From contig JABWCR010000020.1 of NCBI GenBank assembly GCA_013359125.1, positions 1-64,000 of the forward strand: DNA of 64,000 nucleotides, written 5' to 3'. Below are positions 1 through 8,992 of the stretch, piece after piece. The stretch comes from Armatimonadota bacterium (lineage in GTDB: Bacteria; Armatimonadota; Fimbriimonadia; Fimbriimonadales; GBS-DC). Made by a program: the position numbers and the translations under genes. The stretch's first letter is position 1. Every line of letters begins with the position of its first letter. The notes below the pieces were generated by a model. The model had not been told where the DNA came from, did not search any database, and was given only the letters and a program-made list of their open reading frames with translations.

Positions 1-904
1 GGGCGGCGGACTCGGCGGCGGCGGCGGTCAGGCGACTGCAGGCAACCCGTTGCAACCCCCGACGCCTGGCGACGAGAGCCTTGCAATCATTGCGCTCGAC
101 ATCGATAACAGCATCATCATTCGCGGGCGAGACGAAGACGTCGATTACATCCGACGAATCATCCGCTATCTGGACGTACCTCCGAAGCAGGTCATTATCA
201 AGGCCGAGTTCGTAACTGTCCAGAGCAGCTGGCTCAATCAGTTCGGTATCGACTGGAACCTGTCGCGCGTCAACATGAGCACCGGCGCAACCGGTTTTGC
301 CGATGTAAACGCCCAGGTCTTTGTCAACTACGCCAACGGCAGCGTCGTGGCCGACCTGCGCGCCCAACTGAGCAGCGGCGTCGGCAAAATCGTCAACGCT
401 CCCATCATCACTACGATGAACAACACGCCGGCCACGATCATCGACGCGATCCAGACCACCATCTTTACGCAACAGATCCTGCCTGGCCCGCAGGGCGGCC
501 AGCCGATCGTCACCACAGTGCCGATCCCGCTGACCGCGCAGACCAGTCTGTCCGTTACGCCTCGAATCAACAACGACGGTACGATCACGCTGGTGCTGAC
601 GCCGGTGGTAGCCGACTTCGGTCAGTTCCGACGAGGCCCCATTGGCGAAATTCCCGACGTCATTCAGCAGCAGGTCGTAACCGTCCGACGCCTTCGCAAT
701 GGCGAGACGATGGTCATCGGCGGTCTCGTGCGAAAGTCAGAACGAGGCAGCCAGTCCAAAGTCCCGATCCTCGGCGACCTTCCTCTCATCGGCCAATTCT
801 TCCGAAGCCGAAACGACAACATCGAAGAGAACGAACTTCTCATCTTTGTAACGGCGACGGTCGTTCCCGACGAGCCTGGCGCCAGCGGGGTGGTATCGCC
901 CTAA
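1..904 (+). CDS. Secretin (PilQ/GspD-type outer-membrane channel), C-terminal part
   Basis: The gene enters from the left edge, reading from base 2, so the N-terminal domains are missing. The visible part starts with a Gly-rich linker. A short N-domain end (VPPKQVIIKAEFVTVQ) follows, then the full secretin barrel domain. The family signature is clear near the end: VVTVRRLRNGETMVIGGLVR, then SKVPILGDLPLIGQFF. Secretins form the multimeric outer-membrane pore of type IV pilus or type II secretion machines, so the cell has an outer membrane. Nothing visible separates PilQ from GspD. A prepilin-like protein (41913-42665) elsewhere in the window fits either machine. A strong terminator hairpin follows the stop codon, so this is the last gene of its operon. 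Confidence 0.93.
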   Translation, partial: GGGLGGGGGQATAGNPLQPPTPGDESLAIIALDIDNSIIIRGRDEDVDYIRRIIRYLDVPPKQVIIKAEFVTVQSSWLNQFGIDWNLSRVNMSTGATGFADVNAQVFVNYANGSVVADLRAQLSSGVGKIVNAPIITTMNNTPATIIDAIQTTIFTQQILPGPQGGQPIVTTVPIPLTAQTSLSVTPRINNDGTITLVLTPVVADFGQFRRGPIGEIPDVIQQQVVTVRRLRNGETMVIGGLVRKSERGSQSKVPILGDLPLIGQFFRSRNDNIEENELLIFVTATVVPDEPGASGVVSP

Positions 905-932
905 GCTTGAACGCATCAACATCGCTACGCAT

Positions 933-971
933 GGGCGGCGAGCAACGCATCTTGCTCGCCGCCCTCTTTCT
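933..971 (+). terminator. Rho-independent terminator after the secretin gene
   Basis: A perfect 13-bp inverted repeat (GGGCGGCGAGCAA at 933-945, TTGCTCGCCGCCC at 952-964) with a 6-nt loop is followed by the pyrimidine tail TCTTTCT. The tail ends at base 971, directly before the ATG of the next gene at 972. It must terminate or attenuate transcription into the aromatic-pathway gene. Confidence 0.85.
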
Positions 972-2531
972 ATGAGCGCTCTCTTCTTAACCGGGATGAT
1001 GGGCAGCGGCAAGACCACCATCGGCCGCGCCCTGGCTAAGAAACTCGATCTGCGCTTCATCGACCTGGATGAGGAGATCGAGAGACATACCGGCAAGACT
1101 ATTGCCGAACTGTTCGAACTTCATGGCGAAGCCGGATTCAGAAAGATTGAATCCGAACGACTGCGCAATCTTCCGACCGAGGGCGCTGTTGTAGCAACCG
1201 GAGGCGGCGCCGTAACATCCTCAGCTAACGTCGCCATCATGATGAAAAATGGATGCATCGTCTGCCTCAACGCTCCGATAAGTGTCTTGGAGCAACGCAT
1301 AGCACAGTCCGCGGTCCGCCCGCTTTACAAAGACAAGAGTTCGTTGGGACGCCTGCTTGCAGCGCGAAGTAGCGACTACGCCCTTTGCGACATAAGCATC
1401 GATACCGATCGCTCCGTCTCTAAGACCGTGGGCGTCCTTGCGGACAGTCTGGCGCCTACATCAAAAAGACCTCTCATGGCGGGAGACAACGTCTACATTG
1501 CCCCCGACCTGATTCACGAAAACATCCCCGCGCGACTGCTGCCAAAAGCATCGAAGTTCGCTATCGTTACGCATCCTCGCCTCCACAAGCATGCCGACGG
1601 CATTGCAAGAAGAATCGGCAAATCGTCCATCATGGAAGTTCCTTCCAGTGAGAAATCGAAGTCTCTGAAGAGGCTAGAAATGCTCTTAGAGGACTTCGCC
1701 TCGTTTGGCCTCAAACGAGACGACGCAGCGATTGCGCTGGGTGGAGGCGTCATCGGAGACCTGACAGGTTTTGCGGCGGCGGTCTACATGCGCGGCATCG
1801 ACTATATTCAGATGCCTACAACGCTTCTGGCGCAGGTCGATGCGGCCATTGGAGGCAAAACGGGCATCAATCTAAAACTGGGCAAGAACCTTGCGGGCGC
1901 GTTTCACATGCCGACAGCGGTCGTCTGCGACACCTCTCTGCTGGAGACGCTGCCCAGACGACAACTGGTCAATGGCTCGGCAGAAATCGTGAAGTACGGC
2001 GCCATTCTCGATCCCGCTATCTTTCTTCGATGCCAACAGCGATCTATCTGGAAGCCCTACCCTGTACATTGGTTCGACTTGCGCTCGAACATTGTCCATC
2101 GTTGCGCTCAACTCAAACTCAGCGTAGTGAACGAAGACCCTCTCGAGCGCCAAGGTCGACGCGTAATTCTCAATTTTGGACACACGATCGGCCATGGATT
2201 GGAACAAGCGATGGGATTTCGCGGTATCCTACATGGAGAGGCCGTCGCACTTGGAATGATGGCAGAAAGCTACATAGCATGGAGAATGGACATCGCCGAC
2301 GAAAGCCTGTTGGATCGGCTATCTGTAGCGCTAAGACGCCAAGGCTTGCCCGTTCGAGCCAACTTGCCACCGACAGACGAGATAATGAGCGCGCTCCAGC
2401 GAGATAAGAAAAACACGGCCGATCGAGTGCGCATGGCAATAGTGCAAGAAGCAGGGAAGAGCGTTGTTCTGCAAGACGCGCCAAAGGACCTGATCAGGGA
2501 GGCCATCGAGTGGATCAGAGAAGAAGCGTAG
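972..2531 (+). CDS. aroKB: Bifunctional shikimate kinase / 3-dehydroquinate synthase fusion
   Basis: This 519-residue fusion carries two shikimate-pathway enzymes. Residues 1-160 are shikimate kinase: P-loop GMMGSGKTT (8-16), DLDEE (31-35), Arg57 and GGG (77-79) for shikimate, and Arg116 in the lid. Residues from about 168 are 3-dehydroquinate synthase, which cyclises DAHP to 3-dehydroquinate. Its NAD loop is GGGVIGD (257-263), and the zinc ligands Glu338, His404 and His421 keep the 17-residue His-His spacing of the family. The fused reactions are not consecutive (steps 2 and 5), as in other aroKB fusions. The ATG at 972 places the P-loop at the normal distance from the N-terminus. The start abuts the terminator tail, with no room for a separate ribosome site. 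aroC, the last pathway step, lies at 8992. Confidence 0.96.
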   Translation: MSALFLTGMMGSGKTTIGRALAKKLDLRFIDLDEEIERHTGKTIAELFELHGEAGFRKIESERLRNLPTEGAVVATGGGAVTSSANVAIMMKNGCIVCLNAPISVLEQRIAQSAVRPLYKDKSSLGRLLAARSSDYALCDISIDTDRSVSKTVGVLADSLAPTSKRPLMAGDNVYIAPDLIHENIPARLLPKASKFAIVTHPRLHKHADGIARRIGKSSIMEVPSSEKSKSLKRLEMLLEDFASFGLKRDDAAIALGGGVIGDLTGFAAAVYMRGIDYIQMPTTLLAQVDAAIGGKTGINLKLGKNLAGAFHMPTAVVCDTSLLETLPRRQLVNGSAEIVKYGAILDPAIFLRCQQRSIWKPYPVHWFDLRSNIVHRCAQLKLSVVNEDPLERQGRRVILNFGHTIGHGLEQAMGFRGILHGEAVALGMMAESYIAWRMDIADESLLDRLSVALRRQGLPVRANLPPTDEIMSALQRDKKNTADRVRMAIVQEAGKSVVLQDAPKDLIREAIEWIREEA

Positions 2532-2707
2532 AGCCGATCGATGCGGTAGGAGCCACCGTCGCATTGATACTCGCGGCATCCTTTGCGCTTCACCTGGGCA
2601 CGGGCTGGGAGCCGGATGCTCCGTTGGCAAAAACCGTCTCTGCCGCCTTCGCTTTGGCCATCATCGTTTACTTCGCATTGTTGGGACTGCAGGCGGTGCG
2701 CAAGTGA
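2510..2707 (+). CDS. Small two-helix membrane protein
   Basis: A 65-residue protein starts at GTG 2510, overlapping the aroKB end by 22 nt. Its stop codon overlaps the start of the kinase-like gene (GTGA at 2704-2707). Two hydrophobic segments are visible, about residues 12-30 and 41-62, separated by a short polar loop. The tight overlap on both sides suggests translational coupling between aroKB and the kinase-like gene. I do not recognise a family. The conserved spacing and membrane character make it more likely real than a chance ORF, but no function can be given. Confidence 0.7.
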   Translation: MDQRRSVEPIDAVGATVALILAASFALHLGTGWEPDAPLAKTVSAAFALAIIVYFALLGLQAVRK

Positions 2708-4410
2708 CCGGAAACATCGTTTCCAGTCGTTACGAACTTCTCGAAGCCATAGGGGAGTCGCCCCTCTTCATCGCGCATCGCGCTAAGGAACTCGCAACGG
2801 GCAAGAACGTGGTGCTTAAATCGCTCCGGCCCGTAGCTTCGGCCTCGCCAGCGGTAGTAGCCGCGCTGCGCAGCGTTGTCGGCAGTCTTAGCGCCCTGCG
2901 CGCGCCGAACATCTGCCAGATGCTGGGCATCGAGGAGCACAACGGCGACCTATTCCTCATCGAGCAATATTCGCGCGGGATAGACCTTAGAGCGCGCATC
3001 CAACGCACGGCGCCTTTCACTGTCGCCATCGCCGTGGACATCGCGCTCGGAATAGCAGAGGGCATTGCCGCCGCCCATTCTACCGGCGTCTCGCACGGCG
3101 ATCTTCGTCCAGAAAACGTCATAGTCGGACCCGATTGGCAAGTCTCGGTAACCGGGTTCGGATTGCTTTCCGTCTACGATGCCGATCCAACCCTCAAGTC
3201 AGCCCGCACCGCTTTGGCGATCCATTACGCTTCGCCAGAGCAAATCGCGGGCGAATCGCCATCGCCCTCGTGCGACATCTATGCAGTCGGCGCGATGCTA
3301 TACGAGATGGTGGTGGGCGCTGCGCCGTTTAGAGGAGAGCGCCCGCCCGACATAGCGCGCAGCATTATGCAAGATCCGCCTCCGTCTGCTCGTGCTTCTA
3401 ATGCCGCTGTGCCTAAGTCGGTCGACATCATCATTCAGCGGTGCCTTCAAAAAGAAGCGTCGGATCGATATGCCAGCGCTCAACAACTGATCTCTGATCT
3501 AAGAGAGGTCAAGGAGGCGCTCCGATTCGGCAAGCCGCTCAACTGGACGCCGTTCGATCAGCCTGCCGCTACAGCGGTCGTTAGCCAACAGGCAAGAGAG
3601 ATAGACGACGAGGACGAAGAAGAGGATAGCCTGCCGGCATGGATGCGCTTTATGCTCAAGGCTATGGGCGCCGCCGCGCTCCTGGCGGTGCTCGTACTAA
3701 TAGGCTTTGTGCTCTCGCTCTACGTTGCGCCTGATGAGCTTCCTGCTCCTAAATTGGTCGGCTTATCGGTCGAAGAAGGCCGCCGATCGGCCGCCGATTC
3801 TGGCTTTACGATCGAGGTCGAGCGACAAGACTACAATCCAAAAGCAGTCCCCGGCACGATTTACTTCTCTAGCGCTCCCGAAGGCCGACAACTCAAAAAA
3901 GGCTCGACCATTAAAGTCTGGGTCAGCCTTGGCGAACGCACCGTCGACCTTCCAGACGTAACGAACCTGCCAGCGTCCGAAGCCAGGCGAGAGTTGGAAA
4001 AAGCGGGTCTCGTCGTTTCCGATCGAGTGCAAGAACGCCCGAGCGAGGCTATCGAGTGGGGAAAAGTGATGGCCACACTGCCGCCTCCGGGCAGCAAAGT
4101 CTCCAGAGACCAACCCATTACCCTTATCGTTAGCCGCGGCGCCGATACAGCCCCGTTCGATGATGTGCAGGAAGAAACGACCAACGAACCGTCCGCGCTC
4201 AATCCGCGCTCGTTCGTTACTAACGTCCGCATTCCGCCCGGCGAGCATCGCGTTCGCATAGAGGTGGAAGATCAGATGAGCGTGCGCGATGTGGTAGACG
4301 AAACCCGAGACGGCGGCGAGACGGTCAGTTTCGATGTCGTAGGATACGGGTCGCGGGTCAAGATCCGCGTCTATATCGATGAAGAATTGATCCGGGAGAT
4401 TGCGAAGTGA
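2704..4410 (+). CDS. PASTA-domain Ser/Thr kinase homologue, probably a pseudokinase
   Basis: The layout is that of PknB/Stk1 kinases: a cytoplasmic kinase fold (about 9-275), an acidic linker (DDEDEEED), one membrane helix (319-341), two PASTA repeats (about 347-410 and 413-479) and an extra beta-rich C-terminal domain (503-568). Several kinase motifs are altered. The ATP Lys is present (VVLK, Lys39), and the catalytic loop reads HGDLRPEN (131-138) with Asp133 and Asn138 kept. However, the metal-binding DFG is GFG (151-153) and the Gly-rich loop is poor (IGESPLF). PASTA domains bind peptidoglycan or muropeptides in known members, so an extracytoplasmic sensor role is inferred. GTG start at 2704; the stop overlaps rpe (GTGA). 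Loss of the DFG Asp usually abolishes or greatly weakens phosphotransfer, so it may be a scaffold. Confidence 0.88.
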   Translation: MTGNIVSSRYELLEAIGESPLFIAHRAKELATGKNVVLKSLRPVASASPAVVAALRSVVGSLSALRAPNICQMLGIEEHNGDLFLIEQYSRGIDLRARIQRTAPFTVAIAVDIALGIAEGIAAAHSTGVSHGDLRPENVIVGPDWQVSVTGFGLLSVYDADPTLKSARTALAIHYASPEQIAGESPSPSCDIYAVGAMLYEMVVGAAPFRGERPPDIARSIMQDPPPSARASNAAVPKSVDIIIQRCLQKEASDRYASAQQLISDLREVKEALRFGKPLNWTPFDQPAATAVVSQQAREIDDEDEEEDSLPAWMRFMLKAMGAAALLAVLVLIGFVLSLYVAPDELPAPKLVGLSVEEGRRSAADSGFTIEVERQDYNPKAVPGTIYFSSAPEGRQLKKGSTIKVWVSLGERTVDLPDVTNLPASEARRELEKAGLVVSDRVQERPSEAIEWGKVMATLPPPGSKVSRDQPITLIVSRGADTAPFDDVQEETTNEPSALNPRSFVTNVRIPPGEHRVRIEVEDQMSVRDVVDETRDGGETVSFDVVGYGSRVKIRVYIDEELIREIAK

Positions 4411-5069
4411 TCTTGCTGGCGCCCTCTGTCTTGTCGGCAGATTTGAGCCGCCTGTCCGAAGCCGCCAAACAATTGGAAGCCGCCGGTGCCGATTGGCTTC
4501 ATTTGGACGTAATGGACGGCCGTTTCGTGCCCAATCTCACCTTTGGTCCGCCGGTAATCTCCTGCCTGCGCCGCCAGTGCAATCTGCCGTTCGACGCTCA
4601 CCTTATGATCGAACGACCCTGGGACTTCTTGAAAGAGTATGCCGATGCGGGCGCGGACTCTATCACCGTCCACATCGAGGCCTGTCCCCACGTCCACCGC
4701 ACCATTCAGCAGATCAAGAAACTGGGCGTTCGGGCGGGCGTTGCCCTCAATCCAGGCACGCCGTTATCCAGCGCCGAAGAAGTCGTCAAAGACATCGACC
4801 TCTTGCTGATCATGTCGGTCAACCCAGGCTTTGGCGGACAGGAGTTCATTTCCGCATCCATCGACAAACTAAGAAGAGCCGCCGAACTCATAGCCGACAG
4901 AGGATCGGACGCGCTGTTACAGGTCGACGGCGGAATAACCCCCTCCAACATCGGCGACGCAGTGGCGGCAGGCGCGCAAGCAGTGGTGGCCGGCAATAGC
5001 GTCTTTGCGGCGGCCAGCGTGGCAGAGGGCGTAAAGGCGCTTCGATCCTCGATCGCATCCCCGGTATAA
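4407..5069 (+). CDS. rpe: Ribulose-phosphate 3-epimerase
   Basis: This 220-residue TIM-barrel enzyme interconverts ribulose-5-phosphate and xylulose-5-phosphate in the pentose phosphate pathway. Motifs appear in the family order: LHLDVMDGRFVPNLTFGP, DAHLMIERP, VHIEAC, NPGTPL, MSVNPGFGGQ and LQVDGGI. These include the metal-binding His/Asp pairs and the phosphate loop near the C-terminus (AGNSVF). The length is normal. It starts at GTG 4407, overlapping the kinase-homologue stop by 4 nt, so the two are probably translated from one message. Its TAA stop (5067-5069) lies inside a TATAAT promoter hexamer serving the next gene. Confidence 0.96.
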   Translation: MILLAPSVLSADLSRLSEAAKQLEAAGADWLHLDVMDGRFVPNLTFGPPVISCLRRQCNLPFDAHLMIERPWDFLKEYADAGADSITVHIEACPHVHRTIQQIKKLGVRAGVALNPGTPLSSAEEVVKDIDLLLIMSVNPGFGGQEFISASIDKLRRAAELIADRGSDALLQVDGGITPSNIGDAVAAGAQAVVAGNSVFAAASVAEGVKALRSSIASPV

Positions 5070-5070
5070 T
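5065..5070 (+). promoter_or_regulatory. Extended -10 promoter (GGTATAAT) for the 5077 gene
   Basis: A perfect TATAAT preceded by GG ends 6 nt before the ATG at 5077, so transcription should start at or next to the start codon (leaderless). The hexamer contains the rpe stop codon TAA. Confidence 0.7.
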
Positions 5071-5076
5071 CCCGGC

Positions 5077-5394
5077 ATGGCCCTCTCCAATCGGGCGTGG
5101 CTGACAACATTCTTGCTCTTGACCGTACTCATGATTCCCTTCGCCATCTGGCTGTTGGCGCTGGGGCCGGCCGCCATGCCTGGATCGCGCAACGCATATC
5201 TTTCAATTTTGGCGCTCTGTTGGGGCACGATCACGATGCTCTTGATCGTTACAGTGAGCCTGGCATGGCTAGAGATTCGACGCGCCATCCAGGAGTTTGC
5301 AACCGATAATGCGACGGCATGGAACGAAGAGCGAGAGAAGCTGGTAAAGGAACTGTCAAGAAAGTTCTCTGAAGATGACCCTAAGCAAGATTGA
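5077..5394 (+). CDS. Two-helix membrane protein with charged C-terminal helix
   Basis: A 105-residue protein has hydrophobic segments at about 9-31 and 41-65, then a charged helical tail (LEIRRAIQEF to EEREKLVKELSRKF) likely to lie in the cytoplasm and possibly to form a coiled coil. The ATG at 5077 has no Shine-Dalgarno sequence, but a TATAAT box sits just 6 nt upstream. The end overlaps ribD by 20 nt, suggesting it is the first gene of an operon with ribD, the nucleotidyltransferase fusion and aroC. No family recognised. Confidence 0.75.
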   Translation: MALSNRAWLTTFLLLTVLMIPFAIWLLALGPAAMPGSRNAYLSILALCWGTITMLLIVTVSLAWLEIRRAIQEFATDNATAWNEEREKLVKELSRKFSEDDPKQD

Positions 5395-6481
5395 CGAACT
5401 GGCTTTGCGCAGGTGCCTATCGTTGGCCAAACGAGGCTTTCCGGCGCCTAACCCGCACGTGGGCGCGGTTGTTGTTAAGGGCGGCGCCATAGTCGGCGAG
5501 GGTTTTCACAACGCGGCTGGCCAAGCTCATGCCGAGTCGATCGCCCTCGCGAAGGCAGGAAAACGCGCCAAAGGCGCCGAACTTTACTGCACGCTCGAAC
5601 CCTGTTCGCATCACGGCAAAACGCCGCCCTGTACAGACGCGATCATCGCCGCAGGAGTTTCCACAGTAACAATCCTGAACCTTGACCCAAATCCCAAAGT
5701 GGCCGGGCTCGATCGTCTTAAAGAAGCCGGGCTAACCGTCCGTGTGCTAGACGCCACTGATTTTGCTCTGTCAGCCATGCGGATCAACGAGAAATTCTTT
5801 TGGTTTCACCAAACAAAACGGCCGTTTGTAACCATCAAGTTGGCCATCAGCCTGGACGGCAGGATCGCTGCCGCATCGGGCGATAGCCAATGGATCAGTT
5901 CGGAACCTTCTCGCAAGGCCGCGCACAAGCTCCGCGCGCTGCACGGCGCTGTCGCTGTCGGTAGCGGTACCGCGGGCAAGGACGATCCTCAACTCACCGT
6001 AAGGCATCTGCGCGTCGTCAACCAGCCCCTTCGAGTTTTATTCGACAGCGCCGGACGTACGCCAGAACAGAGCCATCTCTTCGACACTGCCCTGGCGCCA
6101 ACCATCCTGTACTGTCAGTCCATCCCTAAACTCAAGCGCGCATCTTTGGCAGACCGAGGCGTTGAGATCGTGGAGCAAGGCGGAAAAGGGCCGGTCGACC
6201 TGAAGGGCGCATTGGAAGATTTGGGGCGTCGAGGCGTTACGGGCCTGCTGGTCGAGGGCGGCGCTCGATTGGCGGCACGTTTATTTGACCAGCGTTTGGC
6301 CAACAAACTTATACTTTTTGTGGCGCCGATCCTTGTCGGCGGGCAAGAGTCTTTCTTCCGATCCAAAGGCGTTCAATCAATCGCCGATGCACCGAAGCTG
6401 AACAATGTCTCATGGCGCCGGTCGGGTCCCGACTTCCAATTTGAAGGATACCTAAGCGTTTTGGGCGAACCTAAGGAATAA
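5375..6481 (+). CDS. ribD: Bifunctional riboflavin biosynthesis protein RibD (deaminase/reductase)
   Basis: This 368-residue enzyme carries out two consecutive steps of riboflavin synthesis: deamination of the diaminopyrimidine intermediate and reduction of its ribosyl side chain. The N-terminal deaminase has the zinc site His52-Ala-Glu54 and PC(77)-(8)-C(86). The C-terminal reductase begins near residue 148 (VTIKLAISLDGRIA) and has SQWISS, DDPQLTVR and the late LLVEGGARLA motif. Length and domain order are normal. The ATG at 5375 lies inside the upstream gene, and the stop directly abuts the next GTG (6482). No other rib genes are in the window, so this pathway is scattered. Confidence 0.96.
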   Translation: MTLSKIDELALRRCLSLAKRGFPAPNPHVGAVVVKGGAIVGEGFHNAAGQAHAESIALAKAGKRAKGAELYCTLEPCSHHGKTPPCTDAIIAAGVSTVTILNLDPNPKVAGLDRLKEAGLTVRVLDATDFALSAMRINEKFFWFHQTKRPFVTIKLAISLDGRIAAASGDSQWISSEPSRKAAHKLRALHGAVAVGSGTAGKDDPQLTVRHLRVVNQPLRVLFDSAGRTPEQSHLFDTALAPTILYCQSIPKLKRASLADRGVEIVEQGGKGPVDLKGALEDLGRRGVTGLLVEGGARLAARLFDQRLANKLILFVAPILVGGQESFFRSKGVQSIADAPKLNNVSWRRSGPDFQFEGYLSVLGEPKE

Positions 6482-8992
6482 GTGAGCAAGAATCTCAAAG
6501 CAGTCATTATGGCGGGCGGCGAGGGCGCGCGGCTCCGACCCATCACAGCGAGCCGTCCGAAGCCGCTGACGCCCATTTGCAATCGTCCGATCATGGAGCA
6601 CATCCTGCTCCTCTTGAAGCGACAGGGTATCGACACTGTGGTCGCCACGGTCCACTATCTGGCGGAGGCGATCGAGGGTTACTTCGGCGACGGTTCTGAA
6701 TGGGAGATGAACCTCTATTACTCGCACGAGGATACGCCGCTTGGCACTGCAGGCAGCGTCAAGAAAGCCGAAGACTATCTGAGCGAAGGCACGTTCGTTA
6801 TCGTGAGCGGCGATGCGCTGACCGACATCGATCTTCAGCCTGCGCTCGACTTCCATCGTCAAAAGGGCGCGCTCGCCACGCTTATCCTGGCGCGAGTGCA
6901 GAACCCTCTCGAGTTCGGCGTTGTCATCACACAAGAGGACGGTCGCATTCTACGGTTCCTAGAAAAACCCAGCTGGAGCGAGGTCTTTTCCGACACGGTC
7001 AATACCGGCATGTACATTCTAGAGCCGGAGATATTCGGCTTTATGGAGCCAAACGCGCCGTACGACTTCAGCCAAGACCTTTTTCCGCTCCTTATGAGAG
7101 AGGGCAAGGCGCTCTACGGTTATGTTATGAACGAGTATTGGAGCGACGTCGGCTCGTTGCAGCAGTATCGGACTGCGCAAGAAGACCTGTTGCAGCGCAG
7201 GGTCAACTTGGATATACCGGGCGTCGAACAACAGCCGGGCATCTTTGTAGGCGCAGGCGCATACCTTGATCCAGCCGCCGAGATCATTGCGCCGAGTTGT
7301 ATTGGAGCCAGTTCCAAGATTAAGTCAGGCGCAGTGGTCGGTCCATTTGCCGTGATCGGCGAGAACTGTATTATCGAGGAAAATGCCGTGGTTGCGCGGA
7401 GCATCTTGTGGGACAGCGTCTACATTGGCCATGCCTCTTCCGTCCAGAGCGCTATCGTGGGCAGCCGCGCAACCATCAAGGAGGCCGTTCAGATTCAAGA
7501 GGACGCCGTAGTGGGCGACCGATGCATGATCGATGGCGACAGCGTCATTCGTTCGCGAATCAAACTGTGGCCGGACAAATATATCGAGAGCGGCTCGACC
7601 GTAAACATGAGCCTGATCTGGGGCAAGAACTGGCGCGGCTCGCTGTTCCGAAATCTCAGCGTGCAAGGCCTGAGCAACATCGAAATCACGCCCGAACTGG
7701 CCACCAAACTGGGCGCGGCCTACGGTTCGTCTCTCTCTCGCGGCTCCATCGTCGTTACCTCGCGCGATTCGCTCAAAGTCTCTCGAATGATCAAACGCGC
7801 CTTTATATCCGGACTTCTGTCCACAGGCATCGAGGTCATGGATCTTCGGTCCATGCCTTTGCCGATCGTCCGCCATGCCATTCGCACGACTCAGGCGGTC
7901 GGCGGCGTAACAGTGCGGGCCGCGCCCATCAACGCCAAGACAACCCTAATCGAGTTTTACGATCAAGGCGGCATCTATCTTTCGAAAAACCAAGAGAGAA
8001 AGGTTGAAAACCTCTATTTCCGCGAAGATTTCGTGCGTTGCGATCCGAGCGAAGTTGGCACTATCGAGTTTGCCTCGCGGGCGATCGAGCAGTACCAAAG
8101 CGGGTTCTTGAGCGCCTTAAAGCACGAGCAAACGACGAAGCCTTTGCGCTTGGTGGCCGACTTCGCCTACAGCCGAGTGGCGTCGATCTACCCAGGAATG
8201 CTCGGCCAGTTCGGGCACGATGTGATCTCGCTCAACGCCTATCCGGACCCGTCCAAAGCGCCCCATAGCCCCGCAGATGTCGATGTTTTTCGCACCAATC
8301 TTCAACAAATCGTGCGAAGTCTGAACGCTGATTGCGGCGTGCTGTTCGAAAACGAAGGCGAGAGGCTTAATGTGGTAGATGAGAAAGGGAGGCTGATCTC
8401 AGGCTACGGCCTCTTGATGACCTATGCGCTCTTGGTCGCCAAGTCTAGGCCGGGATGTTCGATTGCGGCGCCGATCACCGCGCCGAGCAGCCTTGAAGAG
8501 CTTCTCAGACCCTACGATGCCCATGTGATCCGTACCAAGACGGACGCCCGATCACTGATGACCATTGCCGCAGAACGCGCCGATAACGTTGCGTTAGTGG
8601 GCGACATGGAAGGCGGCCTGCTTTTCCCCGAGTTCCAGCCGAGCTTCGATGCGATGTTCGCATTCGCTCGCCTATTAGAGATGGCCCAAAAGGCCGAACT
8701 CAAGTTGAGCCAAGTCTACGATCAAGTGCCGCCCAGTTATGTCGCAAGCCGCGCTATACGATGCCCTTGGGAACTGAAAGGTCGAATCATGCGCGTGCTG
8801 ACCGAAGATGCGTCGCGCGAGGCTCGGGTCGAATTGATCGACGGCATCAAGATTCATCACGACGAAGCGTGGGCGCTGGTATTGCCCGATTCGGCCGAGC
8901 CGGTCTTCCACTTGCATGTCGAAGGTCCGACTCAAAAGGATGCCGAGATTCTGCTGAACCAGTACGCAGAGAGGATCGAGGCCATTCGGTAG
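6482..8992 (+). CDS. Sugar-phosphate nucleotidyltransferase fused to a degenerate phosphomannomutase domain
   Basis: This 836-residue, three-part protein has an N-terminal nucleotidyltransferase ([16 protein letters not shown] and RPKPL motifs, residues 7-31), a left-handed beta-helix of hexapeptide repeats (about 245-370) and a phosphohexomutase-like region (about 380-836). It resembles the mannose-1-phosphate guanylyltransferase/phosphomannomutase-like proteins of several phyla and probably makes an NDP-sugar for surface polysaccharide. The mutase part lacks the phosphoserine loop (TASHNP replaced by [10 protein letters not shown], 477-486). Its metal loop DGDxDR reads ENEGER (623-628), so mutase activity is doubtful. 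GTG start at 6482, directly after the ribD stop. The TAG stop shares one base with the aroC GTG. Confidence 0.88.
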   Translation: MSKNLKAVIMAGGEGARLRPITASRPKPLTPICNRPIMEHILLLLKRQGIDTVVATVHYLAEAIEGYFGDGSEWEMNLYYSHEDTPLGTAGSVKKAEDYLSEGTFVIVSGDALTDIDLQPALDFHRQKGALATLILARVQNPLEFGVVITQEDGRILRFLEKPSWSEVFSDTVNTGMYILEPEIFGFMEPNAPYDFSQDLFPLLMREGKALYGYVMNEYWSDVGSLQQYRTAQEDLLQRRVNLDIPGVEQQPGIFVGAGAYLDPAAEIIAPSCIGASSKIKSGAVVGPFAVIGENCIIEENAVVARSILWDSVYIGHASSVQSAIVGSRATIKEAVQIQEDAVVGDRCMIDGDSVIRSRIKLWPDKYIESGSTVNMSLIWGKNWRGSLFRNLSVQGLSNIEITPELATKLGAAYGSSLSRGSIVVTSRDSLKVSRMIKRAFISGLLSTGIEVMDLRSMPLPIVRHAIRTTQAVGGVTVRAAPINAKTTLIEFYDQGGIYLSKNQERKVENLYFREDFVRCDPSEVGTIEFASRAIEQYQSGFLSALKHEQTTKPLRLVADFAYSRVASIYPGMLGQFGHDVISLNAYPDPSKAPHSPADVDVFRTNLQQIVRSLNADCGVLFENEGERLNVVDEKGRLISGYGLLMTYALLVAKSRPGCSIAAPITAPSSLEELLRPYDAHVIRTKTDARSLMTIAAERADNVALVGDMEGGLLFPEFQPSFDAMFAFARLLEMAQKAELKLSQVYDQVPPSYVASRAIRCPWELKGRIMRVLTEDASREARVELIDGIKIHHDEAWALVLPDSAEPVFHLHVEGPTQKDAEILLNQYAERIEAIR

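Noticed and set aside
8761-8991. 77-codon upstream extension of aroC
   Set aside because: It lies inside the preceding nucleotidyltransferase gene in another frame; the family N-terminus begins at GTG 8992.
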